In this document: positions 27,759 through 37,237 of the stretch, piece after piece
How positions within the stretch are numbered: the first letter of the stretch is position 1
How the letters are laid out: each line of letters opens with the position of its first letter
Assembly: GCF_900105995.1 (NCBI RefSeq)
Contig: NZ_LT629785.1
Location: 2,418,001 to 2,482,000, forward strand
Direction: 5' to 3'
Length of the DNA stretch: 64,000 bases
From: Pseudomonas pohangensis
GTDB lineage: Bacteria > Pseudomonadota > Gammaproteobacteria > Pseudomonadales > Pseudomonadaceae
The notes under the pieces: model-generated
Databases searched by the model: none
Seen by the model: the letters and a program-made list of their open reading frames with translations, nothing else
Told to the model about the DNA's origin: nothing
Program-made: the position numbers and the translations under genes

Positions 27759-29003
27759 TCACAGACGGGCATGGCGACGCCACCACCCGTTAAGCGCCGC
27801 CGGCTCGGCGAGTGCCTGCTGTTGCCAATGCGCATGCCAGCTTTCGGCCTCCAGTTGCATGGCTCGCCAGTCAGGCTCTGCCTTCTGCAATTGCGCCAGC
27901 AAGCGGGCTTCCAGCTGGTCACGACTGGCCTGCAGCGCATGACGAAAATCCGCATCAGCCAGTGCCCGCCGGTGTACCGGCTCGAAACGCCACCAGCGAC
28001 TCTGCGCAACCGGCTGAGCAACATCACTGAGCAGGTCGGCGCCGGCACCGACGGCAAACGCCAGTGGCTGGAACAGACCCAGGCAAGGCGCAGAGGTCGC
28101 GGTAGCCAGCATTTGCGGCGACCCCGCTCCCAGCCGGGCAATCAGGCTGGCCGTGGTTTGCGAGGGCCGCCAGAAGCTGCCGGCATGCATGCAAACCTGC
28201 CGGTTATTGTGCCGCGCAAAATCTTCACCGCGTTGACCATGGCTGCGCAAGGCCGCAGCAAGCTCCTGCCAGCCGGCAGTTGCCGGACAGCTCGCCAGAA
28301 ACTGCTGATTCATGGCGCGGCGCTGATGCGCTCCGCCAATCCACGGCAGCAGGCGCGTATCGAAGGCCCGGGCAAAATGAAAATCACCCTTGCCATTCCA
28401 GCAGCCCAGCTTTCTGGCCTGTCCGGGCAAGTCCTGGCTGCTCAGGTCGAATTCATGGCCGAGACTCAGCGCGTTGGAAATCGCCCAGCGTTCGACCTTC
28501 TTCGCCGCCCAGAGACTACCTGCGGTTTCCAGTACCCAGGCTTCCTCTGGGTCAGCCAGCAGAAAGCTGCTGTCATAGCGGAAGTGTTTGTCTCGGTAAC
28601 CGCCAGGCCCGGCCTGCCCATACCTTTGCAGATGTTCGCTGATCACCGCGATACCTTCGCGCGCCGTGCCGGCCCGCTCCAGCGCCAGACGCAACAGGTC
28701 CATGCCGAGCAACGCTTCGCCTTTCTTCGCCGTCAGGCGGGTGAAGACCGCCTCGTTGCCGATGGCCAGACCCCGCTCGTTCACACCCATCTCGGCACCC
28801 CAGATCCAGCTGGGCTGGCTGAGAATCACTGCGTGCCGATCGGCTGTCTGCGCTACGTCAATATAGGTCGTACGCACCTGACGGGTTGCATCCCCGCAGA
28901 CCGCAGGCAGCCGCAACAGGCGCTGGGGCTCGGCCGCCTCGCGATCACTGTTCTTCGCCAGCCAGCTGACGCCCGCTTGCCGCAGCACCAGCGTGTCACA
29001 CAT
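27759..29003 (-). CDS. Secernin-type C69 peptidase
   Basis: A 414-residue Ntn hydrolase of the C69/secernin family. It begins MCDTLVLRQAGVSWLAKNSD; Cys2 becomes the N-terminal nucleophile once Met is removed. Other family phrases are SWIWGAEMGVNERGLAIGNE and ALGMDLLRLALER-like helices. It has no signal peptide, so it is cytoplasmic; substrate (dipeptides or amide) is unknown. Ribosome site GGGAGG is six bases before the ATG. A terminator upstream insulates it from the RHH/DJ-1 genes. Confidence 0.87.
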   Translation of the reverse strand: MCDTLVLRQAGVSWLAKNSDREAAEPQRLLRLPAVCGDATRQVRTTYIDVAQTADRHAVILSQPSWIWGAEMGVNERGLAIGNEAVFTRLTAKKGEALLGMDLLRLALERAGTAREGIAVISEHLQRYGQAGPGGYRDKHFRYDSSFLLADPEEAWVLETAGSLWAAKKVERWAISNALSLGHEFDLSSQDLPGQARKLGCWNGKGDFHFARAFDTRLLPWIGGAHQRRAMNQQFLASCPATAGWQELAAALRSHGQRGEDFARHNNRQVCMHAGSFWRPSQTTASLIARLGAGSPQMLATATSAPCLGLFQPLAFAVGAGADLLSDVAQPVAQSRWWRFEPVHRRALADADFRHALQASRDQLEARLLAQLQKAEPDWRAMQLEAESWHAHWQQQALAEPAALNGWWRRHARL

Positions 29004-29077
29004 GCCATCCTCCCGGACCGCTTCGCGCTTTCTGCCTGATCATCTGCCAATAGTAGGCCTATCCGGCGGCCACACAG

Positions 29078-29105
29078 AAAAAAGCCAGTACCCCGGGGCA
29101 CTGGC
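29078..29105 (-). terminator. Terminator of the DJ-1/RHH transcript
   Basis: Minus-strand stem GCCAGT-G-CCCCGGGG-T-ACTGGC followed by six U (complement of 29078-29083). Confidence 0.85.
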
Positions 29106-29171
29106 CAGTGTCATTTCCCATATCCAGCAACCGCATAGCCGGGCTGGCAGCCCGCAGCCATAGCCTATTAC

Positions 29172-29480
29172 TCAGCCCCGCTTCTCCAGCGGCAGCTTGT
29201 GCAATGTCGCCATACTGGCGGAGCGCTGACTCAGGTAGCGGGTACAGCTGACGCGCAGGAAGGAGGCGAAATTGACCACATCACCACGATAATCCATTAC
29301 CTCGTCATACAACTTGGTAATCAGCTGGTTGGTGGTCATGCCATCGACTTCGGCAATCTCGCGCAGAATGTCCCAGAACTGGTTTTCCAGCCGCAGGGTA
29401 GTAACCACCCCGCGGATACGCAGTGAACGCGAGCGCGATTCATAGAGGATCGGATCCGCCTTTACATAGAGCTCACACAT
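29172..29480 (-). CDS. Ribbon-helix-helix domain protein
   Basis: A 102-residue protein of the RHH_4 type: a beta strand with basic residues (SRSLRIRGVVTTLRLENQFW) followed by two helices (ILREIAEVDGMTTNQLITKLYDEV). These are probable DNA-binding regulators; no target is known. It follows the DJ-1 gene by 15 bases and is closed by a terminator. Confidence 0.8.
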   Translation of the reverse strand: MCELYVKADPILYESRSRSLRIRGVVTTLRLENQFWDILREIAEVDGMTTNQLITKLYDEVMDYRGDVVNFASFLRVSCTRYLSQRSASMATLHKLPLEKRG

Positions 29481-29495
29481 CGCGTTCTCCTCGAT

Positions 29496-30062
29496 TTAGC
29501 CCAGCACTTTCAGAAATGCCGCCAGCCAGGCCGGATGCGCCGGCCAGGCCGGAGCCGTGACCAGATTGCCGTCAACATGCACGGCATCCACCGGCACTTC
29601 AACATACTCGCCCCCGGCCAGACGTACTTCCGGCGCGCAGGCCGGATACGCGCTGCAGGAGCGACCCTTGAGCACACCGGCGGCGGCCAGCAACTGGGCA
29701 CCGTGGCAGACGGCAGCAATCGGTTTGTTGGCCGCCGCAAAGGCCTGCACCAGCGCAATGACCTGCTGATTCAGACGCAGATACTCGGGAGAGCGGCCGC
29801 CGGGCACTACCAGCGCATCATAGTCCTCGGCACGTACGGCATCGAAGGCGAAGTTGAGCACGAAGTTATGCCCCGGCTTCTCACTGTAGGTCTGGTCGCC
29901 TTCGAAATCGTGGATCGCCGTGCGCACGCTGTCACCCGCCTGCTTGCCCGGGCAAACCGCGTGCACGGTATGCCCCACCATCTGTAGCGCCTGGAACGGC
30001 ACCATCATCTCGTAGTCTTCGACGTAATCACCGGTCAGGATCAGTATCTTTCTGGCTGTCAT
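29496..30062 (-). CDS. DJ-1/PfpI family protein
   Basis: A 188-residue type 1 glutamine-amidotransferase-like protein with the nucleophile-elbow cysteine in [16 protein letters not shown] and the acidic partner in [13 protein letters not shown]. Members include protease-like, deglycase and chaperone proteins; activity here is not decided. ATG 30062 has AGGAG nine bases upstream. It heads a two-gene unit with the RHH protein. Confidence 0.87.
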   Translation of the reverse strand: MTARKILILTGDYVEDYEMMVPFQALQMVGHTVHAVCPGKQAGDSVRTAIHDFEGDQTYSEKPGHNFVLNFAFDAVRAEDYDALVVPGGRSPEYLRLNQQVIALVQAFAAANKPIAAVCHGAQLLAAAGVLKGRSCSAYPACAPEVRLAGGEYVEVPVDAVHVDGNLVTAPAWPAHPAWLAAFLKVLG

Positions 30063-30147
30063 GGTTGTAGCTCCTGTAGGGGATGGAAGTAGCAACAGTC
30101 TCATGCAGCATGGCAGGCGGCGGGTAACAACCGGGTACTACAGACAT

Positions 30148-30173
30148 AAAAAACCCCGCACGAGACGGGGTTT
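30148..30173 (-). terminator. Terminator of hom-thrC
   Basis: Minus-strand AAACCCCG-loop-CGGGGTTT followed by U-rich bases, 17 bases after the thrC stop. Confidence 0.88.
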
Positions 30174-30189
30174 ATTTATAGCAGCAAGC

Positions 30190-31599
30190 TTACAGGGGCT
30201 TGCCGCGGTTGCCGTGCTGGCTGACGAACTGCTGCACGGTTTGCAGGTCATTGGCCAGCACCGTACAGCGTTCATCGCGCTGGAACAGGTCAGCCAGATG
30301 CGCTGGCAGGGCCAGTGCCCGGGAGATACCGGCCTTTTCAACGGCTTCAGGAAACTTGACCGGATGGGCAGTACCCAGAATCACCATCGGCGTGGCCAGA
30401 CTGCGGCGGCACTCACGCGCCGCACGCACGCCGATGGCCGTGTGCGGGTCGAGCAGTTCGCCACACTCCTGATAGACCTCGGCAATGGTGGCGCAGGTTT
30501 GCGCATCATCTACAGCCAGCGAGTCGAACAGCTTGCGTGCTTCGGTCCAGCGTTCCTCACTCACTGATAGCTTGCCGCTGGCCTTGAAGTTGTCCATCAG
30601 CCCGGACAAGGCCAAGCCGTTGCGCCCATGCAGATCGAACAGCAGACGCTCGAAATTCGACGACACCATGATGTCCATCGACGGCGACAGCGACGGGTGC
30701 AGGGTGTCCTTGTCGTAGCGGTTGCCCGACATGAAGCGGTGCAGGATGTCGTTGCGGTTGGTGGCGACGATCAGCTGGCTGATCGGCAGGCCCATGTTGC
30801 GCGCCAGATAGCCGGCAAAAATATCGCCGAAGTTGCCGGTCGGTACCGAGAAGGCGATCGAGCGCGCCGGTCCGCCCAGCTGCAATGCCGCATAAAAGTA
30901 GTAGACGATCTGGGCCATGATCCGCGCCCAGTTGATCGAGTTGACGGCTACCAGCCGGGTGCCCTTGAGGAAAGACTGGTCGGCGAAGCTGGCCTTGACC
31001 ATTTCCTGGCAATCATCGAAGTTGCCTTCGATGGCGATGTTGTGGATGTTGTCGCCGAAGATGGTGGTCATCTGCCGGCGTTGCACCTCGGACACGCGGT
31101 TGTGCGGGTGCATGATGAAGATGTCGACGTTATCGCAGGCTTTACAGCCCTCGATAGCCGCCGAACCGGTATCACCGGAAGTGGCACCCATGATCACCAC
31201 ACGCTCGTTGCGCCTGGCGAGGATGTGATCGAGCAGGCGACCGAGCAGTTGCAGGGCGAAATCCTTGAACGCCAGGGTCGGGCCGTGGAACAGTTCCAGC
31301 ACCCACTCGTTGCCATGCAGCTGACGCAGTGGCGCTACCGCGCTGTGCTCGAACACCGCGTAGGTTTCTTCGAGAATCTGCTTGAAGTCGGCATCCGCAA
31401 TGCTGCCGGCAACAAACGGGCGCATCACCCGAAAGGCCAACTCGTGATAGGGCAAGCCGGCCCAGGAAGCAATTTCCTCCTGAGTGAAACGCGGCAGGTT
31501 TTCCGGCACATAGAGGCCGCCGTCAGAAGCCAGACCGGCCAGCAGTACGTCTTCGAAATTCAGGGCCGGTGCCTGGCCACGGGTGCTGATATAACGCAT
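30190..31599 (-). CDS. thrC: Threonine synthase
   Basis: A 469-residue PLP enzyme that makes threonine from O-phosphohomoserine. The PLP lysine is Lys112 in PTLAFKDFALQLLG; MGATSGDTGSAAIEG is the phosphate loop. It is the second gene of the hom-thrC operon, 14 bases after hom, as in pseudomonads. Confidence 0.97.
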   Translation of the reverse strand: MRYISTRGQAPALNFEDVLLAGLASDGGLYVPENLPRFTQEEIASWAGLPYHELAFRVMRPFVAGSIADADFKQILEETYAVFEHSAVAPLRQLHGNEWVLELFHGPTLAFKDFALQLLGRLLDHILARRNERVVIMGATSGDTGSAAIEGCKACDNVDIFIMHPHNRVSEVQRRQMTTIFGDNIHNIAIEGNFDDCQEMVKASFADQSFLKGTRLVAVNSINWARIMAQIVYYFYAALQLGGPARSIAFSVPTGNFGDIFAGYLARNMGLPISQLIVATNRNDILHRFMSGNRYDKDTLHPSLSPSMDIMVSSNFERLLFDLHGRNGLALSGLMDNFKASGKLSVSEERWTEARKLFDSLAVDDAQTCATIAEVYQECGELLDPHTAIGVRAARECRRSLATPMVILGTAHPVKFPEAVEKAGISRALALPAHLADLFQRDERCTVLANDLQTVQQFVSQHGNRGKPL

Positions 31600-31613
31600 G
31601 TTGTCTGCCTTTG

Positions 31614-32918
31614 TTAATTCAGATGCTCAACGCGGATACGCATCACCGGACCGGCCACATCATTGAGTGCCTCCAGCGCAGCGATCGCATCATTCATGCA
31701 CTGCTCGGTGACCCGGTGGGTCAGCAGGATCATCGGCACCAGGCCGTCATGCTCTTCGGCTTCCTTCTGCATCACCGACTCGATATTGATGCCGCGTGCC
31801 GACAGGATGCTGGCAACCTGGGCCAGCACACCGGGATGGTCCTTGGCCTGTACGCGCAGGTAGTAGGCGCTCTCGCACTCGCTGATCGGCAGGATCGGGT
31901 GATCGGACAACGCATCAGCCTGGAAGGCCAGGTGTGGCACGCGGTTCTGCGGGTCGGTGGTCAGTGCACGCACCACGTCTACCAGATCGGCGACCACTGA
32001 AGAAGCGGTCGGCTCCATGCCGGCACCGGCGCCGTAGAACAGGGTACTGCCGGCGGCATCGGCGTTGACCATCACCGCGTTCATCACGCCATTGACGTTG
32101 GCGATCAGGCGATCGGCGGGAATCAGCGTCGGGTGTACGCGCAACTCGATGCCGCGCTCGGTACGGCGGGCTACGCCCAGATGCTTGATGCGATAACCCA
32201 GCGCCTCGGCATAACCGACATCGGCACTGGTCAGCCGGGTGATGCCCTCGGTGTAGGCCTTGTCGAACTGCAGGGGAATACCAAAGGCGATCGAGGCGAG
32301 AATCGTCAGCTTGTGCGCCGCATCGATACCTTCCACGTCGAAAGTCGGATCCGCCTCGGCATAGCCCAGCGCCTGGGCTTCCGTAAGCACATCGGCAAAC
32401 GGACGGCCCTTCTCGCGCATTTCGCTGAGAATGAAATTACCGGTACCGTTGATGATCCCGGCGACCCAGTTGATGCGGTTGGCAGACAGGCCTTCGCGAA
32501 TCGCCTTGATCACCGGAATGCCTCCGGCCACTGCAGCTTCGAAGGCGACAATCACGCCTTTCGCACGTGCCTTGGCAAAGATCTCGTTGCCATGCACGGC
32601 AATCAGCGCCTTGTTCGCCGTGACCACATGCTTGCCATTCTCGATGGCCTTGAGCACCAGCTCGCGGGCCACCGTATCGCCACCAATCAGTTCGATGACA
32701 ATGTCGATTTCCGGATTGTTGGCAATATCGAAAATATCGGCAGTCACAGGGGTGGTGCCGGTTGCGCACAGGGGATTGGCACGCCGGGCGCCAATCTGCG
32801 CCACTTCGATGCCACGCCCGGCGCGGCGGGCAATCTCTTCAGCGTTGCGTTTGAGTACGTTATAGGTACCGCCACCGACAGTACCCAGCCCACAGATGCC
32901 CACTTTGACCGGTTTCAC
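31614..32918 (-). CDS. hom: Homoserine dehydrogenase
   Basis: A 434-residue NAD(P)-dependent enzyme reducing aspartate semialdehyde to homoserine. N-terminal Rossmann motif VGICGLGTVGGGTYNVL, catalytic domain with EGIDAAHKLTILASIAFG, and a C-terminal ACT domain (about 350-425, YYLRVQAKDHPGVLAQVASI) for feedback control by threonine. I chose GTG 32918 because GGGGAG stands seven bases upstream and the protein then begins at the family start; the ATG at 32933 has no usable spacing. The transcript has a hairpin leader. Confidence 0.94.
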   Translation of the reverse strand: MKPVKVGICGLGTVGGGTYNVLKRNAEEIARRAGRGIEVAQIGARRANPLCATGTTPVTADIFDIANNPEIDIVIELIGGDTVARELVLKAIENGKHVVTANKALIAVHGNEIFAKARAKGVIVAFEAAVAGGIPVIKAIREGLSANRINWVAGIINGTGNFILSEMREKGRPFADVLTEAQALGYAEADPTFDVEGIDAAHKLTILASIAFGIPLQFDKAYTEGITRLTSADVGYAEALGYRIKHLGVARRTERGIELRVHPTLIPADRLIANVNGVMNAVMVNADAAGSTLFYGAGAGMEPTASSVVADLVDVVRALTTDPQNRVPHLAFQADALSDHPILPISECESAYYLRVQAKDHPGVLAQVASILSARGINIESVMQKEAEEHDGLVPMILLTHRVTEQCMNDAIAALEALNDVAGPVMRIRVEHLN

Positions 32919-32946
32919 GCTGAAGCTCCCCATCCTTTCTGCACGA

Positions 32947-32971
32947 AGCGGCCGGGCAATGCCCGGCCGCT
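32947..32971 (-). other. GC-rich stem-loop in the hom leader
   Basis: AGCGGCCGGGC and GCCCGGCCGCT form an 11-bp perfect stem with a three-base loop. It has no U-tract, starts about ten bases from the predicted 5' end of hom mRNA and ends some 15 bases before the ribosome site. It may also mark the end of dsbC mRNA. Confidence 0.6.
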
Positions 32972-32987
32972 GATTGAAGGTCTGCAC

Positions 32988-33016
32988 ACATTACGAAGGC
33001 GGGGATTTTACGTCAA
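32988..33016 (-). promoter_or_regulatory. Sigma-70 promoter of hom-thrC
   Basis: Minus-strand TTGACG and TAATGT are separated by exactly 17 bases in the dsbC-hom gap. Predicted start of transcription near 32981, giving a leader of about 60 bases. Confidence 0.65.
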
Positions 33017-33035
33017 ATCAGCGCCCGTGGACGGG

Positions 33036-33761
33036 TTATTTGGCCTTCAGTGCCAACTCGGCAAGCTGGGGCGCCGGCTGGTAGCCGGGAATCAGCTGGC
33101 CATTTTCCAGAACGATGGCCGGTGTGCCATTCACACCGATCATCTGGCCCAGCTCGTATTGCCTGGCCACCGGGTTGTCACAGGTAGCTGCGGGCACTTC
33201 CTTGCGCAACTTGGCCAGATTCATTGCCGCCTGGCGATCCTTGCTGCACCAGACGCTGACCAGCGTGTTGTAGCCATGGCTGTCGATACCCTGACGAGGG
33301 AAGGCCATATAGCGTACTTCGATACCCAGCCGATTGAGTTCGGGCACTTCGGCATGCAGTTTCTGGCAGTAGCCGCAATCGGTATCGGTGAACACGGTGA
33401 TATGGGTTTTCGGCTTTTCCGGAGCAAACACCACCATTTCGGACACCGGAACCTTGGCCAGCAATTGTGCGGTTTCTGCACTGGCGTGTTGCTCGGTCAG
33501 ATTGACTACATCGCCATCTTTCATCTGATACAGATTGCCCTGCAGCAGGAACTGCCCGTCAGCGCTGGCGTAAAGCAAACGCCCGCCCTTGAGCTGGACC
33601 TGAAACATCCCCGGCATGGCACTTTCAGCAATGGTTTCGATCGGCAGATCAGGCTGGATAGTACTGAGGGTTTTTCGAATGGCCTGATCAGGGTCTGCAG
33701 CATGGGTAACGGTAGTGGAAAGTGCCAGCATCAGACCGGCAGACAGGGGTAGAAAACGCAT
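33036..33761 (-). CDS. dsbC: Thiol:disulfide isomerase DsbC
   Basis: A 241-residue periplasmic isomerase that reshuffles wrong disulfides. Signal peptide MRFLPLSAGLMLALSTTVTHA, N-terminal dimerisation domain (about 22-85), then a thioredoxin domain with active site CGYC at 129-132 and the cis-Pro loop GVNGTPAI. ATG 33761 has AGAGGAG seven bases upstream. Confidence 0.93.
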   Translation of the reverse strand: MRFLPLSAGLMLALSTTVTHAADPDQAIRKTLSTIQPDLPIETIAESAMPGMFQVQLKGGRLLYASADGQFLLQGNLYQMKDGDVVNLTEQHASAETAQLLAKVPVSEMVVFAPEKPKTHITVFTDTDCGYCQKLHAEVPELNRLGIEVRYMAFPRQGIDSHGYNTLVSVWCSKDRQAAMNLAKLRKEVPAATCDNPVARQYELGQMIGVNGTPAIVLENGQLIPGYQPAPQLAELALKAK

Positions 33762-33845
33762 GAAAAACTCCTCTGATTGATCGGCGAAGCCTACCACAGA
33801 CGCCTTAAAAACCTTGCCCGGCAGATGGTTACTGCAGATTACAAC

Positions 33846-34742
33846 TCAGCCGCGCGGATGGTGCCGCGCGTGCAATTCCTGCAGCCGGGCGCGGGCCACA
33901 TGGGTATAGATCTGCGTGGTGGACAGGTCGCTGTGACCCAGCAGCATCTGTACCACCCGCAAGTCAGCCCCATGATTGAGCAGATGGGTGGCAAAGGCAT
34001 GGCGCAACGTATGCGGCGAGAGTGGCTTGCTGATGCCCGCGACTCTTGCATGCAGCTTGATGCGATGCCAGAAGGTCTGCCGGGTCATCTGTTCGGCACG
34101 CAGACTGGGAAACAGCACACTGCTCGACTTGCCGCCCAGCAACTGCCCACGCGCTTCCAGCTGGTAACGCTGCAGCCAGGCAATGGCCTCCTCGCCCAAC
34201 GGTACCAGGCGTTCCTTGCCGCCCTTGCCGAATACGCGTAACACCCCCTGGCGCAGGTTGACCTGTTCCAGAGTCAGCGAAACCAGTTCGGTGACGCGCA
34301 ACCCGCAGGCATAGAGCACTTCAAGCATGGCGCGATCGCGCAGACCCAGCGCCTCTGCCACATCCGGGGCTGCCAGCAACGCCTCGACATCCGCCTCGCT
34401 GAGTGACTTGGGCAACGGGCGACCGAGCTCCGGCAGTGCCACCTGCAAGGTAGGATCCAGCTGAATCAGGCCTTCACGCAGCAGAAAACGGTAGAACCCG
34501 CGCAGACAGGACAAAAAGCGCGCCGTGGAGCGGGCGCTGTAACCTTGCGCCAAGCGCCAGGCCAGATGATCCAGTATCATGTCGCGACTCACCCCGGCCA
34601 GCGGCACATCACGTTCGCTCACCCAGGCATGAAAATGACCGATATCGCTGCGGTACGCCGCCCGGGTATGGGCTGACAAACCCTTCTCCAGCCACTGGGC
34701 TTCCAGAAAGCGATCAAGCAGAGGGTGATCCAGGGTTGGCAT
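33846..34742 (-). CDS. xerD: Site-specific tyrosine recombinase XerD
   Basis: A 298-residue recombinase that resolves chromosome dimers at dif with XerC and FtsK. It has the SAM-like N-terminal domain and the catalytic pattern Arg (LYACGLRVTEL), HTLRHAFATHLL, GHSDLSTTQIY with the nucleophile Tyr279. The gene lies upstream of dsbC, its usual chromosomal place, so it is the housekeeping enzyme and not an integrase. Confidence 0.95.
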   Translation of the reverse strand: MPTLDHPLLDRFLEAQWLEKGLSAHTRAAYRSDIGHFHAWVSERDVPLAGVSRDMILDHLAWRLAQGYSARSTARFLSCLRGFYRFLLREGLIQLDPTLQVALPELGRPLPKSLSEADVEALLAAPDVAEALGLRDRAMLEVLYACGLRVTELVSLTLEQVNLRQGVLRVFGKGGKERLVPLGEEAIAWLQRYQLEARGQLLGGKSSSVLFPSLRAEQMTRQTFWHRIKLHARVAGISKPLSPHTLRHAFATHLLNHGADLRVVQMLLGHSDLSTTQIYTHVARARLQELHARHHPRG

Positions 34743-34818
34743 GCTAGCTGTTCATCCGTTCAATGCATGCGTAGTCTTTCACAGCCCACTCCACTTACTC
34801 CAGCAACGCAGGTTTTTG

Positions 34819-36702
34819 ATGAGCGAAATACAAATTCTTCTCGGCATCGGCGGCATCGGCGCGGCGTCCCTGGCGAGTCAATGGCTGGCCTGGCGCCTGC
34901 GCCTGCCGGCCATCCTGTTTCTCCTGCTGTGCGGCATCCTCGCCGGCCCGATGCTTGGCTGGCTGGATCCGGAACTGCTGTTTGGCGACCTGCTGTTTCC
35001 GATCGTCTCACTGGCCGTGGCACTGATCCTGTTTGAAGGCAGCCTGACCCTGCATCTTTCCGAGTGGAAAGAAATCGGCAGCGTAGTCCGGCGCATGGTC
35101 ACCATAGGTGCACTCGCGACCTGGGTAGTGATTGCCGTAACCACCCACTACCTGCTGGATTTCTCCTGGGATCTGGCCATCCTGTTCGGCACCCTCACCC
35201 TGGTCACCGGCCCCACCGTGATCACCCCGATGCTGCGCGTGGTGCGCCCCAAGGCCTCGATTGCCAACATCCTGCGCTGGGAAGGCATCGTCATTGACCC
35301 GATCGGCGCCCTGCTGGCGGTCGTGGTGTTCAGCTTTATCGTCAGCCAGAGCAACGGTGAGGCGCTGAGCAGTAGCCTGGGCACCTTCGCGGCAGTGATC
35401 ATCTGCGGCAGCTTCTTCGGTATCGCCGGCGGCTGGCTGTTCGGCCTCGGGCTGCGTCGTCACTGGCTGCCGGAATACCTGCAGAACCTCGGCGCCCTGG
35501 CTTCGGTCCTCGCCGTGTTCATCGCCTCCAACCTGCTGGTGCACGAGTCGGGCCTGCTGGCAGTCACCCTGATGGGCATGTGGCTGGCCAACATGCGCGG
35601 CGTGGATGTCAGACACATCCTGCACTTCAAGGAAAACCTCAGTGTCTTGCTGATTTCCGGCCTGTTCATCATCCTCGCCGCCCGCCTTGATCTCGCCGCC
35701 CTGATTGCCCTGGGCCCGGCCACGCTGATCTTGCTGGCAGTGATTCAACTCGTCGCGCGCCCGCTTACCGTTGCCGTAAGCACCATTGGCTCCAGCCTCA
35801 ACTGGCGCGAACGGGCCCTGCTGTCCTGGATTGCCCCGCGCGGAATTGTCGCCGCTGCCGTGTCGGCCATCTTTGCCCAACGCCTGCTCGAGCATGGCGG
35901 TTATGAGCAGGCAGAGTTGCTGGTACCTCTGACCTTTCTGGTGATCATCGGCACCGTGGTGCTGCAGAGTGCCACTTCGCGCCCGCTGGCCAAGCTGCTC
36001 AAGGTCGACGAGCCGGCCTCTCGCGGCTTTCTCATCATCGGCGCCAACCCGGTTGCACGCGCCATCGGTAAAGCCCTGCAACAGAGCGGCTGGCGTCTGC
36101 TGCTGACCGACTCCAGCTGGGAAAACATCAAGGCTGCGCGAATGGATAACCTGCCTACCTACTTCGGCAACCCGGCATCGCAGCACGCCGACGCCAACCT
36201 CGACCTGATCGGGCTGGGACAACTACTCGCGCTATCACCATCCAGCGAACTGAATACGCTGGCCTGCACCCGTTTCCGGCCGGAATTTCGCAGCCAGAAT
36301 CTGTACAGCCTGCCAAACCAGAAAGAGCAACAGCTCAGCGACAAGCACCGTGCCAGCCATGAACACCGCGGCCAGCCGCTTGGCTTTCCCACGCGCACCT
36401 ACGGCCAGCTGGCCAGTGTCCTGTCCAAGGGCGGCAGCATCCGCACCACTACCCTGTCCGACAGTTTTGGCTGGGATGATTACCAGGCATTGCACGGCAA
36501 CCGCGCTACCCTGCTGATGGCCACGGACCCGCGGGACTGGATTCATATTGCCAGTGCCGAACTGAGCTTCACACCGGGCCCTGACTGGGTTCTGCTGTCG
36601 CTGATCGAGGCACAACCCCTGGACAACAAGGCTGCGGAAGATAGCGCCGGCAAGGAAACCGCCAAAAGCGAGCGTCCGAAAGCGCCCAAGGCCGCCCGTT
36701 AG
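34819..36702 (+). CDS. CPA-type cation:proton antiporter with C-terminal Rossmann domain
   Basis: A 627-residue inner-membrane protein: about 12 helices (1-400) of the NhaP-type Na+/H+ exchanger fold (GPTVITPMLRVVRPK and IDPIGALLAVVVFSF carry the ion-site residues) and a soluble domain (about 405-625) that opens with an RCK/TrkA-N-like nucleotide fold (GFLIIGANPVARAIGKALQQ). The tail is Lys/Ala-rich. Start 34819 (MSEIQILLGIGG) follows GCAGG. Divergent from xerD with 76 bp between them. Likely maintains pH or Na+/K+ balance; ion not determined. Confidence 0.88.
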   Translation: MSEIQILLGIGGIGAASLASQWLAWRLRLPAILFLLLCGILAGPMLGWLDPELLFGDLLFPIVSLAVALILFEGSLTLHLSEWKEIGSVVRRMVTIGALATWVVIAVTTHYLLDFSWDLAILFGTLTLVTGPTVITPMLRVVRPKASIANILRWEGIVIDPIGALLAVVVFSFIVSQSNGEALSSSLGTFAAVIICGSFFGIAGGWLFGLGLRRHWLPEYLQNLGALASVLAVFIASNLLVHESGLLAVTLMGMWLANMRGVDVRHILHFKENLSVLLISGLFIILAARLDLAALIALGPATLILLAVIQLVARPLTVAVSTIGSSLNWRERALLSWIAPRGIVAAAVSAIFAQRLLEHGGYEQAELLVPLTFLVIIGTVVLQSATSRPLAKLLKVDEPASRGFLIIGANPVARAIGKALQQSGWRLLLTDSSWENIKAARMDNLPTYFGNPASQHADANLDLIGLGQLLALSPSSELNTLACTRFRPEFRSQNLYSLPNQKEQQLSDKHRASHEHRGQPLGFPTRTYGQLASVLSKGGSIRTTTLSDSFGWDDYQALHGNRATLLMATDPRDWIHIASAELSFTPGPDWVLLSLIEAQPLDNKAAEDSAGKETAKSERPKAPKAAR

Positions 36703-36765
36703 CAGGCCTGCAAGAGCACCAACCCGGACGCCTGAATACTTAGACCACCGCAGAGCGAGGCCCGC

Positions 36766-37164
36766 ATGCAGGAAATTCAAATTCGCAATGACTCACCCGC
36801 TGCCGGGCTGATCAACCTGACCCATATCATCTATGGCCTGCACGCCTTTGCCATCGTCACCGGGATTGTCGGCAGCGCCACGATTGTCGGTTCTTTTCTC
36901 GGCAGCCTGCCGTCGATCCTGGCGGTGATCCTCAACTACGTAAAACGCAGCGAAACCCGCGGCACCTGGCTGGAAAGCCATTTCAGCTGGCAGATCCGCA
37001 CCTTCTGGTTCGCCCTGCTGTGGGTATGCATTGCCGTGGCGCTGGCCCTGACCATCATTGCCTTGCCCTTGACCCTGTGCATCCTGGTTGGTCTGACCCT
37101 GTGGGTGATTTACCGCATCGGTCGTGGCTGGCTGGCCCTCAATGCGCAGCGCACGGTTCCCTGA
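36766..37164 (+). CDS. DUF4870-type small membrane protein
   Basis: A 132-residue protein with three or four membrane helices (IIYGLHAFAIVTGIVG, FWFALLWVCIAVALALTIIA, ILVGLTLWVIYRIGRGWLAL). The pattern resembles DUF4870/Tic20-like inner-membrane proteins. No function known. It follows the antiporter gene by 63 bp on the same strand. Confidence 0.75.
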   Translation: MQEIQIRNDSPAAGLINLTHIIYGLHAFAIVTGIVGSATIVGSFLGSLPSILAVILNYVKRSETRGTWLESHFSWQIRTFWFALLWVCIAVALALTIIALPLTLCILVGLTLWVIYRIGRGWLALNAQRTVP

Positions 37165-37191
37165 AGCAGCCCGTCAGCTTTCTCCAGGCAC

Positions 37192-37221
37192 AAAAAAAGC
37201 AGCCGGCTGGCTGCTTTTTTT
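37192..37221. terminator. Bidirectional terminator between the DUF4870 gene and rplS
   Basis: AAAAAAAGCAGCC-GGCT-GGCTGCTTTTTTT gives a hairpin with a T-run on both strands between two convergent genes. Confidence 0.95.
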
Positions 37222-37237
37222 GTTGCGGTAAGCCGGA

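Noticed and set aside
32133..33752. Long plus-strand open frame opposite hom and dsbC
   Set aside because: Antisense to two well-identified enzymes; no ribosome site and no recognisable motif.
33846..34742. Tyrosine recombinase as sign of an integrated element
   Set aside because: Sequence and place next to dsbC identify housekeeping XerD.
35008..36222. 404-codon minus-strand open frame inside the antiporter gene
   Set aside because: Gln/Gly/Asp-rich reverse image of a membrane protein; the antiporter on the plus strand explains the sequence.
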